Assembly (NCBI GenBank): GCA_007131625.1
Contig: SLQC01000109.1
Span: 1 to 21,903 of the forward strand
Source: Balneolales bacterium
GTDB lineage: Bacteria; Bacteroidota; Rhodothermia; Balneolales; Natronogracilivirgulaceae
Direction: 5' to 3'
Length of the DNA: 21,903 nt
Under the pieces are notes generated by a model. The model searched no databases. It was given only the letters and a program-made list of their open reading frames with translations, and had not been told where the DNA came from. Numbering within the stretch: the first letter of the stretch is position 1; each line of letters starts with the position of its first letter. Made by a program: the position numbers and the translations under genes. Of this stretch, positions 1-8,824 are shown piece after piece.

Positions 1-1352
1 ATGCCGCCTATTCCCTGGAGAAAGGTGAAGTGAGCAAACCGTTCCGATCACCTTTCGGATATCATATCGTTTATGTCAAAAACCGTTCCGAAACAGGCCC
101 TGAAAAGAAGTTTTCCCATTTATTCTTCATGTCCAGGGGGGAGGGCGATCCGGTCGACTCGGTCCTTGCCAATGCGCTGATCGCCTATAACAAACTGGAG
201 GCCGGTGAACCCTGGAACGAAGTTGTGGAGACCTACTCTGACGATGAGGAGAGCCGTCTGGCCGGCGGTGAAATCGGCTGGGTGCGTTACGGAATGTTTG
301 AACAGGCCTTCACCGACACCCTCATGAGCATAGAACAGATGGGGGATTATACAAAACCATTTATCAGCCAGTACGGCATACATATTGCCCGGCTTGACTC
401 CGTTCGTCACCCATCGGAAGAGAAAATGCGTGAAGAGCTTGCGGAAATGCTCAGGCAACTCCCTCGATTCCGTGAAAACGAACGGACTGTGCTGGATAAC
501 GCTGCAAAAATGGGAAATGCCCGGTTTCATCGCGACAACCTGGTCGCTTTTGAGCATTATATAAGAGAGAACTACCGGGATGATTTTTCCAATATCACTC
601 TCCCGGACTTGATCCTTGAAAGCCAGATTTTCACGTTCCACAACAACAGCTGGACCGGCGCCGACTACCTTGAGTGGCTCGAATCGGTCATCAAAGAGGA
701 GCCCGGTCTACAGTACCACCACAAGTTGTCGGACGATTTCCGCGACTATGTCGTAGACAGGGGATTAATTGAACTAACACGTGATCTGTTTCCTGATTTC
801 CAGGATCTCAGCCGTGATTTCCACACCGGACTTGCTGTATTTAAAGTAAATGAAGATTCAGTGTGGACCTATGCGCAGAGAGACACATTGAGGCTCCGGA
901 AGTTATATGAATCAAATCAGAATGATTATCATTACGACACGAGATACCGGTTTGTCCGCATTTCGGCCAGAGCCGACAGCACACTGGACCGTATCCGTGA
1001 ACTGGTGTACGATGGTGAACCGGTGGACAGCATCCCCAATGTTTTTAACAATGTCCTGATTCGCCGGGATGTCATTAATCGTATCGACAGTACTCCTTAC
1101 AATTTCCTCATTGACCTCAAAGTTAAGGAGTTCTCACCCTACTTTGAGTACCGCCAGCGTCAGACGACCATGTACTTGGAGGATATTCTAAAAGCCAGAC
1201 CCATGACGTTTGAAGAAGCCTGGAACAAGCTTGTCACAGATTACCAATTCATCCGAGAAGAGGAATGGTTACAGAAGATGCGGGACAGGTACCAGGTAGA
1301 GGTATGGCCCGAGGTATTACACCCCCCGACACTAGCCGGAAAAAATGACTAA
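1..1352 (+). CDS. Parvulin-type peptidyl-prolyl cis-trans isomerase (PpiC/SurA-like), 5'-truncated by window edge
   Basis: The reading frame is open through the left edge (codons from base 3), so the N-terminus is missing; the GTG at 30 lies inside a parvulin domain and is not the start. The first residues (LEKGEVSKPF, then FGYHIVYV) are the tail of one PPIase domain. A second follows at about visible residues 27-135: KFSHLFF strand, YSDD...LAGGEIGW, and a closing FISQYGIHIARLDS strand. The remaining 300 or so residues are charged, helical and without a recognised domain, as in PpiD/SurA-like chaperones. Known role of the family: folding of exported and outer-membrane proteins in the periplasm. 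It overlaps the next gene by 8 bp (ATGACTAA), which suggests translational coupling. Family assignment is good; the exact ortholog is uncertain because the N-terminus is absent. Confidence 0.85.
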   Translation, partial: AAYSLEKGEVSKPFRSPFGYHIVYVKNRSETGPEKKFSHLFFMSRGEGDPVDSVLANALIAYNKLEAGEPWNEVVETYSDDEESRLAGGEIGWVRYGMFEQAFTDTLMSIEQMGDYTKPFISQYGIHIARLDSVRHPSEEKMREELAEMLRQLPRFRENERTVLDNAAKMGNARFHRDNLVAFEHYIRENYRDDFSNITLPDLILESQIFTFHNNSWTGADYLEWLESVIKEEPGLQYHHKLSDDFRDYVVDRGLIELTRDLFPDFQDLSRDFHTGLAVFKVNEDSVWTYAQRDTLRLRKLYESNQNDYHYDTRYRFVRISARADSTLDRIRELVYDGEPVDSIPNVFNNVLIRRDVINRIDSTPYNFLIDLKVKEFSPYFEYRQRQTTMYLEDILKARPMTFEEAWNKLVTDYQFIREEEWLQKMRDRYQVEVWPEVLHPPTLAGKND

Positions 1353-2238
1353 CACATCACGTTACTTTTTTATTACTGCACTGCTGATCGTACTGGCTTC
1401 CTGTGAGCGTCAGGCGACCTCTGACGACGATATTGTACTGGCGGTGGTTGACGACCGGGTATTGTTTCTGACCGACCTGAAGAATAGTATTTCACCGGAG
1501 TTGTATATCAAAGACAGCCTCAAAGTCATAGAACAATACAGAAGCAACTGGATAACCCGGCAATTGAAAGCCCGGGAAGCACAACGGCTCGGGCTCGACA
1601 GGAATCCCGAAGTAAGGCGAAGGGTTCAGAAAGCAGAGGAAACGATTTTGGCCGACGCCTACAACGAAGCAGTCGCACTTGATATATCCGGTGACCCTGT
1701 AAACCGGGCAGAAGCTCAATCTTTCTACGAAAACAATAAAGATAAATTTTTACTGGCTGAACGGCATGTGCGCTATCGCCATATGATGGCATCGACCTTA
1801 AACGATGCCCAGAATGCCAGAAATGCATTGCAACGCGGGCAAACCTGGCGTGAAGTTGTGGAACAGTATGCCGTGAATCCGCAACAGGCATACAGAATAT
1901 CCCAGCAATACTGGCCAATCTCCTCAGCAGCCCGTGAATTAAATGTGCTCAACAATTTCCTGCAAAATATCGGTATCAGTGAGATTTCTCCTGTTCAAAG
2001 AATTGGAGATCACTTTCATTTTGTTCAGCTAATGGAGAGTCGTGATGCGGGAGAGCACCCCCAAATGGAGTGGGTGATCGACCAGATAACCGAATGGCTC
2101 ATCCTTGACAAAAAACGCAAGCATTTACAGTCTATGGAACAAAATCTGTTTCTTCGTGCCCAGGCAAACAATGAATTGCGCATTTACGACGTAAGAGTAC
2201 CAGAACAGGAAATAGAAATCATATCTGACAGTTTGTAA
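1345..2238 (+). CDS. Lipoprotein with degenerate SurA/parvulin-like fold
   Basis: This 297-residue protein begins with a lipoprotein signal peptide (hydrophobic stretch then LASC, Cys20 as the lipidated residue). A SurA-type N-terminal segment follows (VLAVVDDRVLFLTDLKNSI, about 31-49). Residues about 135-225 line up with a parvulin domain: HVRYRHMMA replaces the usual first strand and IGDHFHFVQL the final FGxHIIxL strand. The conserved central SD...GGxLGW region is not recognisable, so isomerase activity is doubtful. It sits between two parvulin-domain proteins and overlaps the upstream gene by 8 bp, so it is probably a membrane-anchored, non-catalytic chaperone subunit acting with them. That role is inferred; the lipobox and the fold resemblance are seen in the sequence. 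Confidence 0.8.
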   Translation: MTNTSRYFFITALLIVLASCERQATSDDDIVLAVVDDRVLFLTDLKNSISPELYIKDSLKVIEQYRSNWITRQLKAREAQRLGLDRNPEVRRRVQKAEETILADAYNEAVALDISGDPVNRAEAQSFYENNKDKFLLAERHVRYRHMMASTLNDAQNARNALQRGQTWREVVEQYAVNPQQAYRISQQYWPISSAARELNVLNNFLQNIGISEISPVQRIGDHFHFVQLMESRDAGEHPQMEWVIDQITEWLILDKKRKHLQSMEQNLFLRAQANNELRIYDVRVPEQEIEIISDSL

Positions 2239-2277
2239 TTACATTCTGTCTTTACTTTATACCGGCAAATATTGCTT

Positions 2278-3675
2278 ATGCGTTTTTTCATTATCATAAT
2301 TTTTTCACTTCTCCTCACCAGCACAGTCATGGCACAGCAGCGGCAGGTCGCAGATCAGATCGTGGCGGTGGTTAATGATCATGTGATACTTAAATCAGAA
2401 GTAGATCAGCAGCTTTTCGAATTCATGCAACAAAGCCAAAGTCAACAATTTGATGAGCAAATGTGGTATTATGTGCTGGAATCGATCATCGATAACTACG
2501 TACTGATCGAGAAAGCCAACATTGACTCCATCACAGTCAGTGATGCCGAAGTTAGTCGAATGCTGAACCAGCGGATTGATCAGCTTGTTCAACAGATCGG
2601 CAGCGAGCAAGAGCTGGAACGCGCATTCGGACAGTCACTTGTCGAGATCAAAGCCGAGTATTCCGATCATTTCCGGGACGATATGCTGGTGAACCGGGTC
2701 CGGCAGAAAAAGATGGAACGCATCAATATAACCCGGCCGGAAGTTCGGGAATTCTTTGAATCAATTCCAACCGACTCCCTGCCCATTATTCCGGAATCGG
2801 TTTCCTTGTCACAAATAACCGTTATTCCGCCACCCAAGCCCTATGCACGGGAAAATGCAAAAAGGTTTGCCACAGAGTTGCGCGACTCCATTCTGCACCA
2901 CAATGCTTCCCTGGAAGAGCTTGCCAGGCAATACAGCGACGCCCCCTCAGCTTCCCGGGGTGGTGAATTGCCGATGGTACCCACCACCGACCTGCTTCCC
3001 GCATATGGAGCCGCAGCATCAGCCCTTGAACCGGGGGAACTGTCAGAAATCGTTGACACTCCCCAGGGTTTTCACATCATTCGATTGAATCAAAGGAGTG
3101 GACAGAATATTTCGACCCACCATATTCTTATCTCCGTATCCGATGAAGAACTCGACGAGCAGTACGCAATCGACAAACTTACCGCCATCCGTGACAGTGT
3201 CATGAATCATAACAAATCATTTGCCGAAATGGCCCGGCGCCACTCCGACGATCGTAATACCGCTCCGGCAGGTGGGCGCCTGATCGATCCGCAATCCGGA
3301 CAACGCCATATTCCAATCAACGAACTCGATCCATCGTTGCACCGGCTCGTTTCACAGTTGGATGAAATTGGTGATATCTCCCCTCCCCGCTCTTACCAGT
3401 ACGGCGAAGAAAATAGAACAGCCTACCGCATTGTCAAACTGAACGACCGAATCGAAGAGCACCGTGCGAATCTTGAGCAGGACTATCAACTGATCCGCCA
3501 TTTTGCCCTTCAGCAGAAAAGGCAGGAATTGCTGACAAAATGGATTCAGGACCTTCGTGAGGATATGTATGTCGAGTACCGAATTCCCAAACCCGATGTT
3601 GATCCGATGGTCGTTCCCGATCAGCTTGCCCCCGGTATGCTCGATGATGCAGAGCAGCAAGAACTTACACAGTAA
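2278..3675 (+). CDS. surA: SurA-like periplasmic chaperone / peptidyl-prolyl isomerase with two parvulin domains
   Basis: 465 residues. A signal peptide covers about residues 1-19 (FFIIIIFSLLLTSTVMAQ). The SurA N-terminal chaperone domain begins with VADQIVAVVNDHVILKSEVD (about 24-43) and runs to about 150. Parvulin domain 1 lies at about 176-272 (LARQYSDAPSASRGGEL, then TPQGFHIIRL). Parvulin domain 2 lies at about 280-390 (THHILISV, MARRHSDD...AGGRL, TAYRIVKL). A C-terminal helix follows. The family escorts unfolded outer-membrane proteins to the BAM complex; a bamD gene lies further along this window. I chose the ATG at 2278 over an in-frame TTG at 2272 because it starts directly at the signal peptide. 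No clear Shine-Dalgarno is present. It is third in a run of parvulin-like genes followed by moxR. Confidence 0.88.
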   Translation: MRFFIIIIFSLLLTSTVMAQQRQVADQIVAVVNDHVILKSEVDQQLFEFMQQSQSQQFDEQMWYYVLESIIDNYVLIEKANIDSITVSDAEVSRMLNQRIDQLVQQIGSEQELERAFGQSLVEIKAEYSDHFRDDMLVNRVRQKKMERINITRPEVREFFESIPTDSLPIIPESVSLSQITVIPPPKPYARENAKRFATELRDSILHHNASLEELARQYSDAPSASRGGELPMVPTTDLLPAYGAAASALEPGELSEIVDTPQGFHIIRLNQRSGQNISTHHILISVSDEELDEQYAIDKLTAIRDSVMNHNKSFAEMARRHSDDRNTAPAGGRLIDPQSGQRHIPINELDPSLHRLVSQLDEIGDISPPRSYQYGEENRTAYRIVKLNDRIEEHRANLEQDYQLIRHFALQQKRQELLTKWIQDLREDMYVEYRIPKPDVDPMVVPDQLAPGMLDDAEQQELTQ

Positions 3676-3736
3676 CGGCCAACCTCATCCATATTGCAAC
3701 TCAGTAGATCCGAATTCGAACCGATTCAATGATTAT

Positions 3737-4735
3737 ATGACACAAGTAACCACATCACCCAATGTCGACACTGCCGAAGCTTTCACCCGGCATTTTACAC
3801 AGCTCAGAAAAGAAATCGGAAAAATTGTCGTGGGTCAGGACGATATCATTGAACAGTTGCTTATAAGCCTCTTTTCAAGAGGACACTGCATTCTGGTCGG
3901 CGTGCCCGGGCTTGCTAAAACGTTGCTAATCCGTACTCTTGCCCAGAGTCTAAACCTCTCATTCAACCGTATTCAGTTTACTCCCGACTTGATGCCGGGT
4001 GATATCACCGGTACAGAAATCATCGAGGAAGACCCATCCACCAGAAAAAAAGTTTTTAAATTTATCCGGGGCCCCCTCTTTGCAAACATTATTCTGGCCG
4101 ACGAAATCAACCGGACACCACCCAAAACCCAGGCCGCCCTTCTGGAGTCGATGCAGGAATACCATGTAACTGCCGGCGGCGTACAACACGATCTCAAAAT
4201 GCCGTTCTTTGTTTTGGCAACGCAGAACCCCATTGAACAGGAAGGCACTTATCCTCTTCCGGAAGCCCAACTAGACCGATTCATGTTTAATCTGTGGCTG
4301 GACTACCCCGCATTTCAGGAGGAATTGGATATTGTAAGCCAAACGACAACATCTCGTGATGTGACCGTTGAAAATGTTCTGGACAGCCGCCAAATAATCG
4401 ATTATCAGCATCTTGTCAGAGAAGTGCCGGTACCCGACAGCGTGCTTGAGTACGCGGTCCGGCTGGTCACCAGGACACGGCCCAATACGGCAGACGCTCC
4501 CGATTTCGTCAATAAATACATGAGTTGGGGTGCAGGGCCGCGGGCTTCACAGTATCTCATCATCGGCGGGAAGGCGCGAGCCTTGGCACACGGCCGGTTT
4601 AATGTCACTGAAGAGGATATCCGGAGCCTCGCCATACCGGTTCTCCGGCACCGCATCGTAAACAATTATGCAGCTGAAGCGGATGGTCTCAATTCCGTTG
4701 CGTTGATCAGTCAGCTGCTTGACCACAGCGAATAA
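3737..4735 (+). CDS. moxR: MoxR-family AAA+ ATPase
   Basis: 332 residues with a full set of AAA+ motifs: Walker A GVPGLAKT (about 55-62), Walker B IILADE (118-123), sensor 1 ATQNP (161-165) and the MoxR-typical EAQLDRFMF (176-184). The MoxR lid domain with RASQYLI lies near the C-terminus. Known role: chaperone-like ATPases that work with VWA-domain partners to mature or remodel protein complexes. The next gene encodes a VWA protein, which supports that pairing. The ATG at 3737 is chosen because the in-frame extension back to 3557 would overlap surA and has no family similarity. The gap to surA is 61 bp. The DUF58 gene that often follows moxR is missing here. Confidence 0.93.
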   Translation: MTQVTTSPNVDTAEAFTRHFTQLRKEIGKIVVGQDDIIEQLLISLFSRGHCILVGVPGLAKTLLIRTLAQSLNLSFNRIQFTPDLMPGDITGTEIIEEDPSTRKKVFKFIRGPLFANIILADEINRTPPKTQAALLESMQEYHVTAGGVQHDLKMPFFVLATQNPIEQEGTYPLPEAQLDRFMFNLWLDYPAFQEELDIVSQTTTSRDVTVENVLDSRQIIDYQHLVREVPVPDSVLEYAVRLVTRTRPNTADAPDFVNKYMSWGAGPRASQYLIIGGKARALAHGRFNVTEEDIRSLAIPVLRHRIVNNYAAEADGLNSVALISQLLDHSE

Positions 4736-4792
4736 TCAGGTCCGCCACCCAATCCGCTCAGATAAACAGGGATTTTATTACAATCTGATAGT

Positions 4793-6934
4793 ATGGATTT
4801 CCAATTCGACGGTTTCCAAAATTCGATTCCGGTTTTCTGGATCTTTGTCCTGATACTCAGTGTATTTGGACTCTCTATCTGGACCTACCGAAACAGCACG
4901 GGGTTGTCCGCCGGATACCAATGGTTGCTGACCGGACTCCGTTCCACCACTTTTCTACTGTTGCTGTTGCTTCTGCTTAATCCGGTTCTGGCCATCCATG
5001 ACCACTTCTCAACCCCGGTACGCGTAGCGCTGCTCCTCGACAATAGTCAGAGCACAACCATCGAAAAAGGAGACTATGGTGGAGCCGACCGCTATCAGGA
5101 AGTAATAGCCGCTCTTACGCCCGACGGTTCCTCCCGGTTTGAACATCTTCAGATCGAGCCCTACGGGTTTGACTCCGGCCTGTTCAAGCTGGAGTCGGTA
5201 TCCGATCTGGATTTTGAAGGATCACGAACTGATATCGAACGTGCGATGTCCGAATTCATGGATCGGATGGATCAGGAAGAAGCGGTGGTTCTCGTGACCG
5301 ATGGAATTGTGACTACGGGACGCGATCCGTCTGCAACAGCATCACGGCTGCCCATTCCCATTTTCACAGTTGGAATTGGCGACACCTCACGATTGAACGA
5401 CATCGTAGTCCAGCGGGTGATTCACAATCCCTCTGCATCCCTGAACAGCCGGATAACTGTTGAAGCATCCATACTGAACAACGGTTTTCCCGATCAGGAC
5501 ATCAACGTACAGTTGCGTCAAAACGATTCAGTACTGGACGAAACCACCATACGCTCGTCAGAGCAGCGATCCGTGCAACAGGTCACTTTCGACCTTGAAC
5601 TCGACGAGGAAGGATTGCTGCAATTTCAGATCCATGTACCGGAAGTCGGTGGTGAGTGGTCTACCGAGAACAATACTCGCTATTTCTCTGTGGATGTCCG
5701 GGATGACCGGCTACGCATATTACATCTTGCCTATGAAGTGCATCCGGATGTAAGGCATTTGCGATCATTTCTCAGAGAGGACCAAAATATTTTCCTTGAA
5801 AACCGCACTTGGATAGTGGAAGACCGATATGTCGAGGGAGAGTTACCGGATCGTCCCGACACTCTTGATCTAGTAATTTTGCACGGGTTTCCGCATCCTG
5901 ATCTCTCCACTTCGATCGCTTCCGAAATCGCCGATCTCTTTAACGACAATGCCCTGCTAATTGTAGGTTCAGCGAGCCAGGATGTCGGGCGACTTTCAAC
6001 ACTATTTCCCGGACAATTACCGCTCGGGTTTGAGTCCGGATATTCCTGGTATGATGTCCGTTTCCGAATGCTGGAGGACATGAACAGCCATGCGATTCTG
6101 GACTTTGAAGTTCCGGGGGATTTACGATCACCTTCTATTCAGGGTGGGATTCGCAATGTGAGTGAAAATGCCAATGCAACCGGACTACTGAAGACAGAGT
6201 ATCGCGGCAACGACACGGAAGCATCGCTACTTGCTGTACGATCTGTCGGAAACCGCCATATTGCCCATCTTAATGGATATCACTTCTTTCGATGGGCTCA
6301 GAGCACCGATCAGAATGTACGTGAGTTCTGGGAGAATCTGATCAACAATACCATCAAGTGGACAGCCGCATCACCCGATGAAGAGTTGTTGGAGTTATCA
6401 CCAACCGAAACAGTGTATCACATTGGAGAACAGGTAATTATGAGCGCCTTTCTGCGCAATGAGTCCGGCGAACCGGATGAGAACGCCGTCATCGACCTGG
6501 TCGTAAGTCATCCGGAGGCTGATGACCATCGGAATTATGTAATGAGCAACGAAGGTGGTGGTCAATATCAGCTTGAAATTGGCAATTTGCCTGAGGGGTC
6601 TTATTCGTTTGAAGGTGTGGCAAGTCGAATCGAAAGGGAGATCGATTCGAGGTCAGGGCAGTTTACCGTCGGTGGGGTGAACAGGGAATATCTTCAAACG
6701 GTGCGGGATGACGAACTTCTGCAATTTATGGCACAGACTTCGGGCGGGCGTTATTTTACGCATGACCAAGCGGATAATTTGCTGGAACTACTGGAGGAGC
6801 AACTTGGCTTTGAGGAGCGTGATCAGACTACGACACGATCACTGGCTATGCATCGCCATCCACTTTGGTTCATCGTTATCATACTGCTTCTGACAACCGA
6901 GTGGGCAATCAGAAAATACCGGGCGATGGCCTGA
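4793..6934 (+). CDS. Membrane-anchored VWA-domain protein with predicted GATase-like region
   Basis: 713 residues. Two N-terminal membrane segments (about 12-32 and 48-68) precede a von Willebrand factor A domain with a complete MIDAS: DNSQS at 83-87, Thr146 in GSRTD, and Asp170 in LVTDG. A beta-rich, Ig/CARDB-like stretch follows (about 205-300). Next is an alpha/beta region (about 300-400) with strands such as LDLVILHG and NALLIVGSASQD that resembles class I glutamine amidotransferase-like domains of related membrane VWA proteins, without an obvious catalytic Cys. More beta-rich sequence follows, then a final membrane helix (PLWFIVIILLLTTEWAI) close to the C-terminus. It lies 57 bp downstream of moxR and is probably its partner. 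VWA and topology are seen directly; the later domain names are inferred and the function is unknown. Confidence 0.82.
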   Translation: MDFQFDGFQNSIPVFWIFVLILSVFGLSIWTYRNSTGLSAGYQWLLTGLRSTTFLLLLLLLLNPVLAIHDHFSTPVRVALLLDNSQSTTIEKGDYGGADRYQEVIAALTPDGSSRFEHLQIEPYGFDSGLFKLESVSDLDFEGSRTDIERAMSEFMDRMDQEEAVVLVTDGIVTTGRDPSATASRLPIPIFTVGIGDTSRLNDIVVQRVIHNPSASLNSRITVEASILNNGFPDQDINVQLRQNDSVLDETTIRSSEQRSVQQVTFDLELDEEGLLQFQIHVPEVGGEWSTENNTRYFSVDVRDDRLRILHLAYEVHPDVRHLRSFLREDQNIFLENRTWIVEDRYVEGELPDRPDTLDLVILHGFPHPDLSTSIASEIADLFNDNALLIVGSASQDVGRLSTLFPGQLPLGFESGYSWYDVRFRMLEDMNSHAILDFEVPGDLRSPSIQGGIRNVSENANATGLLKTEYRGNDTEASLLAVRSVGNRHIAHLNGYHFFRWAQSTDQNVREFWENLINNTIKWTAASPDEELLELSPTETVYHIGEQVIMSAFLRNESGEPDENAVIDLVVSHPEADDHRNYVMSNEGGGQYQLEIGNLPEGSYSFEGVASRIEREIDSRSGQFTVGGVNREYLQTVRDDELLQFMAQTSGGRYFTHDQADNLLELLEEQLGFEERDQTTTRSLAMHRHPLWFIVIILLLTTEWAIRKYRAMA

Positions 6935-7011
6935 TACTGGCTGCCGGCAAATTGGCCTTTTGTCAAATCGTCCGGTTATTTGAACTTCAATCTATTCAGG
7001 TCCGGATAACA

Positions 7012-7047
7012 TTTAAGCCGGATCCGAAAAATCGAATCCGGCTTAAA
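7012..7047. terminator. Bidirectional hairpin terminator between convergent genes
   Basis: A 15-bp inverted repeat (7012-7026 and 7033-7047) with a 6-base loop lies between the 3' end of the VWA gene (+, 6934) and the 3' end of the coiled-coil gene (-, 7054). One position is C·A in the + transcript but becomes G·U in the - transcript, so the stem is continuous only for the minus-strand RNA. The + side is followed by a U-rich stretch (GTTTTATACTTCTTT); there is no long pure U tract on either side. Confidence 0.65.
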
Positions 7048-7053
7048 AATGTT

Positions 7054-8322
7054 TTATACTTCTTTATGCTGCGGATATGACTTGGTGCTACGCTCCCTTA
7101 TCCAGAGGCCGAGCATTACCAGAAACAGGATAACGGCAAGACCGAGGAAGATAAGAGTAGTATAGGAAGTTGGCTGAGCATACAACTGCCAATCAGAAAG
7201 CTTCGCGTCAATTGTATTGAAGTTCTCATAAGTCATGAGATTAGCCGAGATAAGGTACTGTTGCCAGCGAGGCTTCACATCATTGTACCAGAAATCGGCA
7301 AAACGTTGATATTCAGCAACTTCTTCCTCGCTTCCATTTTCTTCAGCGCGGGCTACCGATTCATCCAGAAAGGTGTTAAGTGAAGTGTTGAACTGAAGAG
7401 AGTTGCTGAACGGTGCCAGGTCGATATTGTTTTGCTCGAAAGCATCTGAAAGAGTCGACCATGCAGCATTATCAATCAGTATCTCCCATTCGTCAACACC
7501 CTCGACAATATCGGATACTCTTTCCCGGCGATTGGTTTCAGATACATAGATTTCTGCCAGGTCAGCTCCCATATTCTCCCACATACGCTTGAATTCCACC
7601 TGAACGCTGTACAGTTTGAGGAAGTCTTCTGTGCTCAACTCGGTGTGGGTGTCAAGGAATGAAATGTTATTGTCGACAACCGACTCGATATAACCGAATA
7701 CATTTTGTGCATCGATCTCGAGTGCCAGTCCGCGTCTTTCACCCGGTGAAAGGGATGCCAGATCGACATTTTCATACGCTACAAATATCGAGTCTACCAT
7801 TTTGATGATGAAAGAATCCCGCTTATCCAATTCCTGACGAAGGCGGCGTGCCTGAGCAGCGTTGGCGTCACGAGAGCGGCGCATGGCGTCCAGTTCGTTA
7901 TTGAGTGAGTCTGCTCGCGCCTGATAGCGCGCTGCATCCGAAGTAAGTTCGGCGATTCGCTCTTCCAGCACAACGATAGCATCACCCTTTTCGCCTATCC
8001 GCGCAATATGATTGGCGGTGACATTAGCCAATTCACGAAGATTGGTAATGCGGGCACTCAAAGTTTCGGGATAGAGTACACGGTTCAGCAAGTTTTCGTG
8101 ATCCGCATATCGATTTTCCATTTGATTAATCTCAGCGGTGAGAGCATTCACTTCTCTGGTAGTCTGGACGGTTTTCAGTGCATCAAGTACGTCTGCATGA
8201 TCTCGATCGAAGTTTTGCTTGATCTGAAAATCAGACTGAAACTGTGCCTGTACCTGACCGGTGAATCCTATTGCAAAAACAAGAAGCGCAGCCAGTACAG
8301 TTGTTAATTTTAGCTTTTCCAT
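7054..8322 (-). CDS. Unknown periplasmic coiled-coil protein with signal peptide and C-terminal membrane anchor
   Basis: 422 residues; I do not recognise the family. An N-terminal signal peptide ends at about residue 26 (GQVQA, before QFQSD). Residues about 45-175 are strongly helical with heptad-like spacing (VLEERIAELTSDAARYQ, RRLRQELDKRD), predicting a coiled coil. A mixed acidic helical region (about 180-380) follows, then a single membrane helix near 388-408 (LIFLGLAVILFLVMLGLWI) and a short basic tail. Expected topology: bulk in the periplasm, C-terminus in the cytoplasm. No Cys is visible in the protein. The start codon fits the signal peptide. It is downstream of, and probably co-transcribed with, the small lipoprotein gene at 8360 (37-bp gap). 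A structural or tethering role in the envelope is only a guess. Confidence 0.75.
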   Translation of the reverse strand: MEKLKLTTVLAALLVFAIGFTGQVQAQFQSDFQIKQNFDRDHADVLDALKTVQTTREVNALTAEINQMENRYADHENLLNRVLYPETLSARITNLRELANVTANHIARIGEKGDAIVVLEERIAELTSDAARYQARADSLNNELDAMRRSRDANAAQARRLRQELDKRDSFIIKMVDSIFVAYENVDLASLSPGERRGLALEIDAQNVFGYIESVVDNNISFLDTHTELSTEDFLKLYSVQVEFKRMWENMGADLAEIYVSETNRRERVSDIVEGVDEWEILIDNAAWSTLSDAFEQNNIDLAPFSNSLQFNTSLNTFLDESVARAEENGSEEEVAEYQRFADFWYNDVKPRWQQYLISANLMTYENFNTIDAKLSDWQLYAQPTSYTTLIFLGLAVILFLVMLGLWIRERSTKSYPQHKEV

Positions 8323-8359
8323 TGGTCTATATTCTTAGATCGTATCTTATAATTTCGGT

Positions 8360-8824
8360 TTAATTTGCAAGGCCATCTTTAGTCAGGCGATATTCGTTAG
8401 GTCCGTCAATCAACTGAACGTGTGGAGCGCGCTGGTTGAATGCCGGATTAGACAGCCCTTCTTCGGAAACTTCAATAATCTCCTCAAGTTCAAGTGAACC
8501 CTCATCCGACTTAAAGACGTAGACGTTCTGGTATCCCGGTGCGGTGATAAAATAGTAGCCGTCTCTGCTGCGAATCAGGCGTATCTCATTGGGAAGTGGT
8601 GAGTCTTCGCCACGTTCTTTGACGTTAAGCGAGGTGACATTGAAACGTACACCAACTCGGACATCTTCCACATTACCGTCTTGATCGGGTATCATTACCG
8701 ATTCAATAGGTTGTGCATAGTCCACACCGGTGAGCGTTAGAGAGGGGCCGCATGCAACCGCAAAGAAAAGCAAGGTTACTGCTGAGATATTCCCCAGTAA
8801 TCTGAATTGTTTCATAGAGACCAT
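8360..8824 (-). CDS. Small predicted lipoprotein, unknown function
   Basis: 154 residues from the ATG at 8824; an alternative ATG at 8815 would shorten it by three residues and start MKQF, which also makes a normal signal peptide. The hydrophobic segment ends in a lipobox (AVACG), Cys25 from the first Met. The mature part is about 130 residues, beta-strand-like and acidic, with short segments such as DGYYFITAPGYQNVYVF. No family is recognised. It is transcribed toward the coiled-coil membrane protein 37 bp away, and the two probably form one unit. The upstream DNA is AT-rich and holds no promoter I can name with confidence. Confidence 0.7.
   Translation of the reverse strand: MVSMKQFRLLGNISAVTLLFFAVACGPSLTLTGVDYAQPIESVMIPDQDGNVEDVRVGVRFNVTSLNVKERGEDSPLPNEIRLIRSRDGYYFITAPGYQNVYVFKSDEGSLELEEIIEVSEEGLSNPAFNQRAPHVQLIDGPNEYRLTKDGLAN

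Noticed and set aside
120..641. 173-codon minus-strand open frame
   Set aside because: It lies wholly antisense to the parvulin gene, which has strong domain evidence, and its translation shows no recognisable motif.
3706..3730. tRNA T-arm-like sequence (minus strand, GGTTCGAAT)
   Set aside because: The flanking bases do not form the T stem and no acceptor, D or anticodon arm is found around it.
3557..3736. Upstream extension of the moxR frame
   Set aside because: It overlaps the surA 3' end in another frame and adds sequence without MoxR similarity; the ATG at 3737 gives a normal N-terminus.
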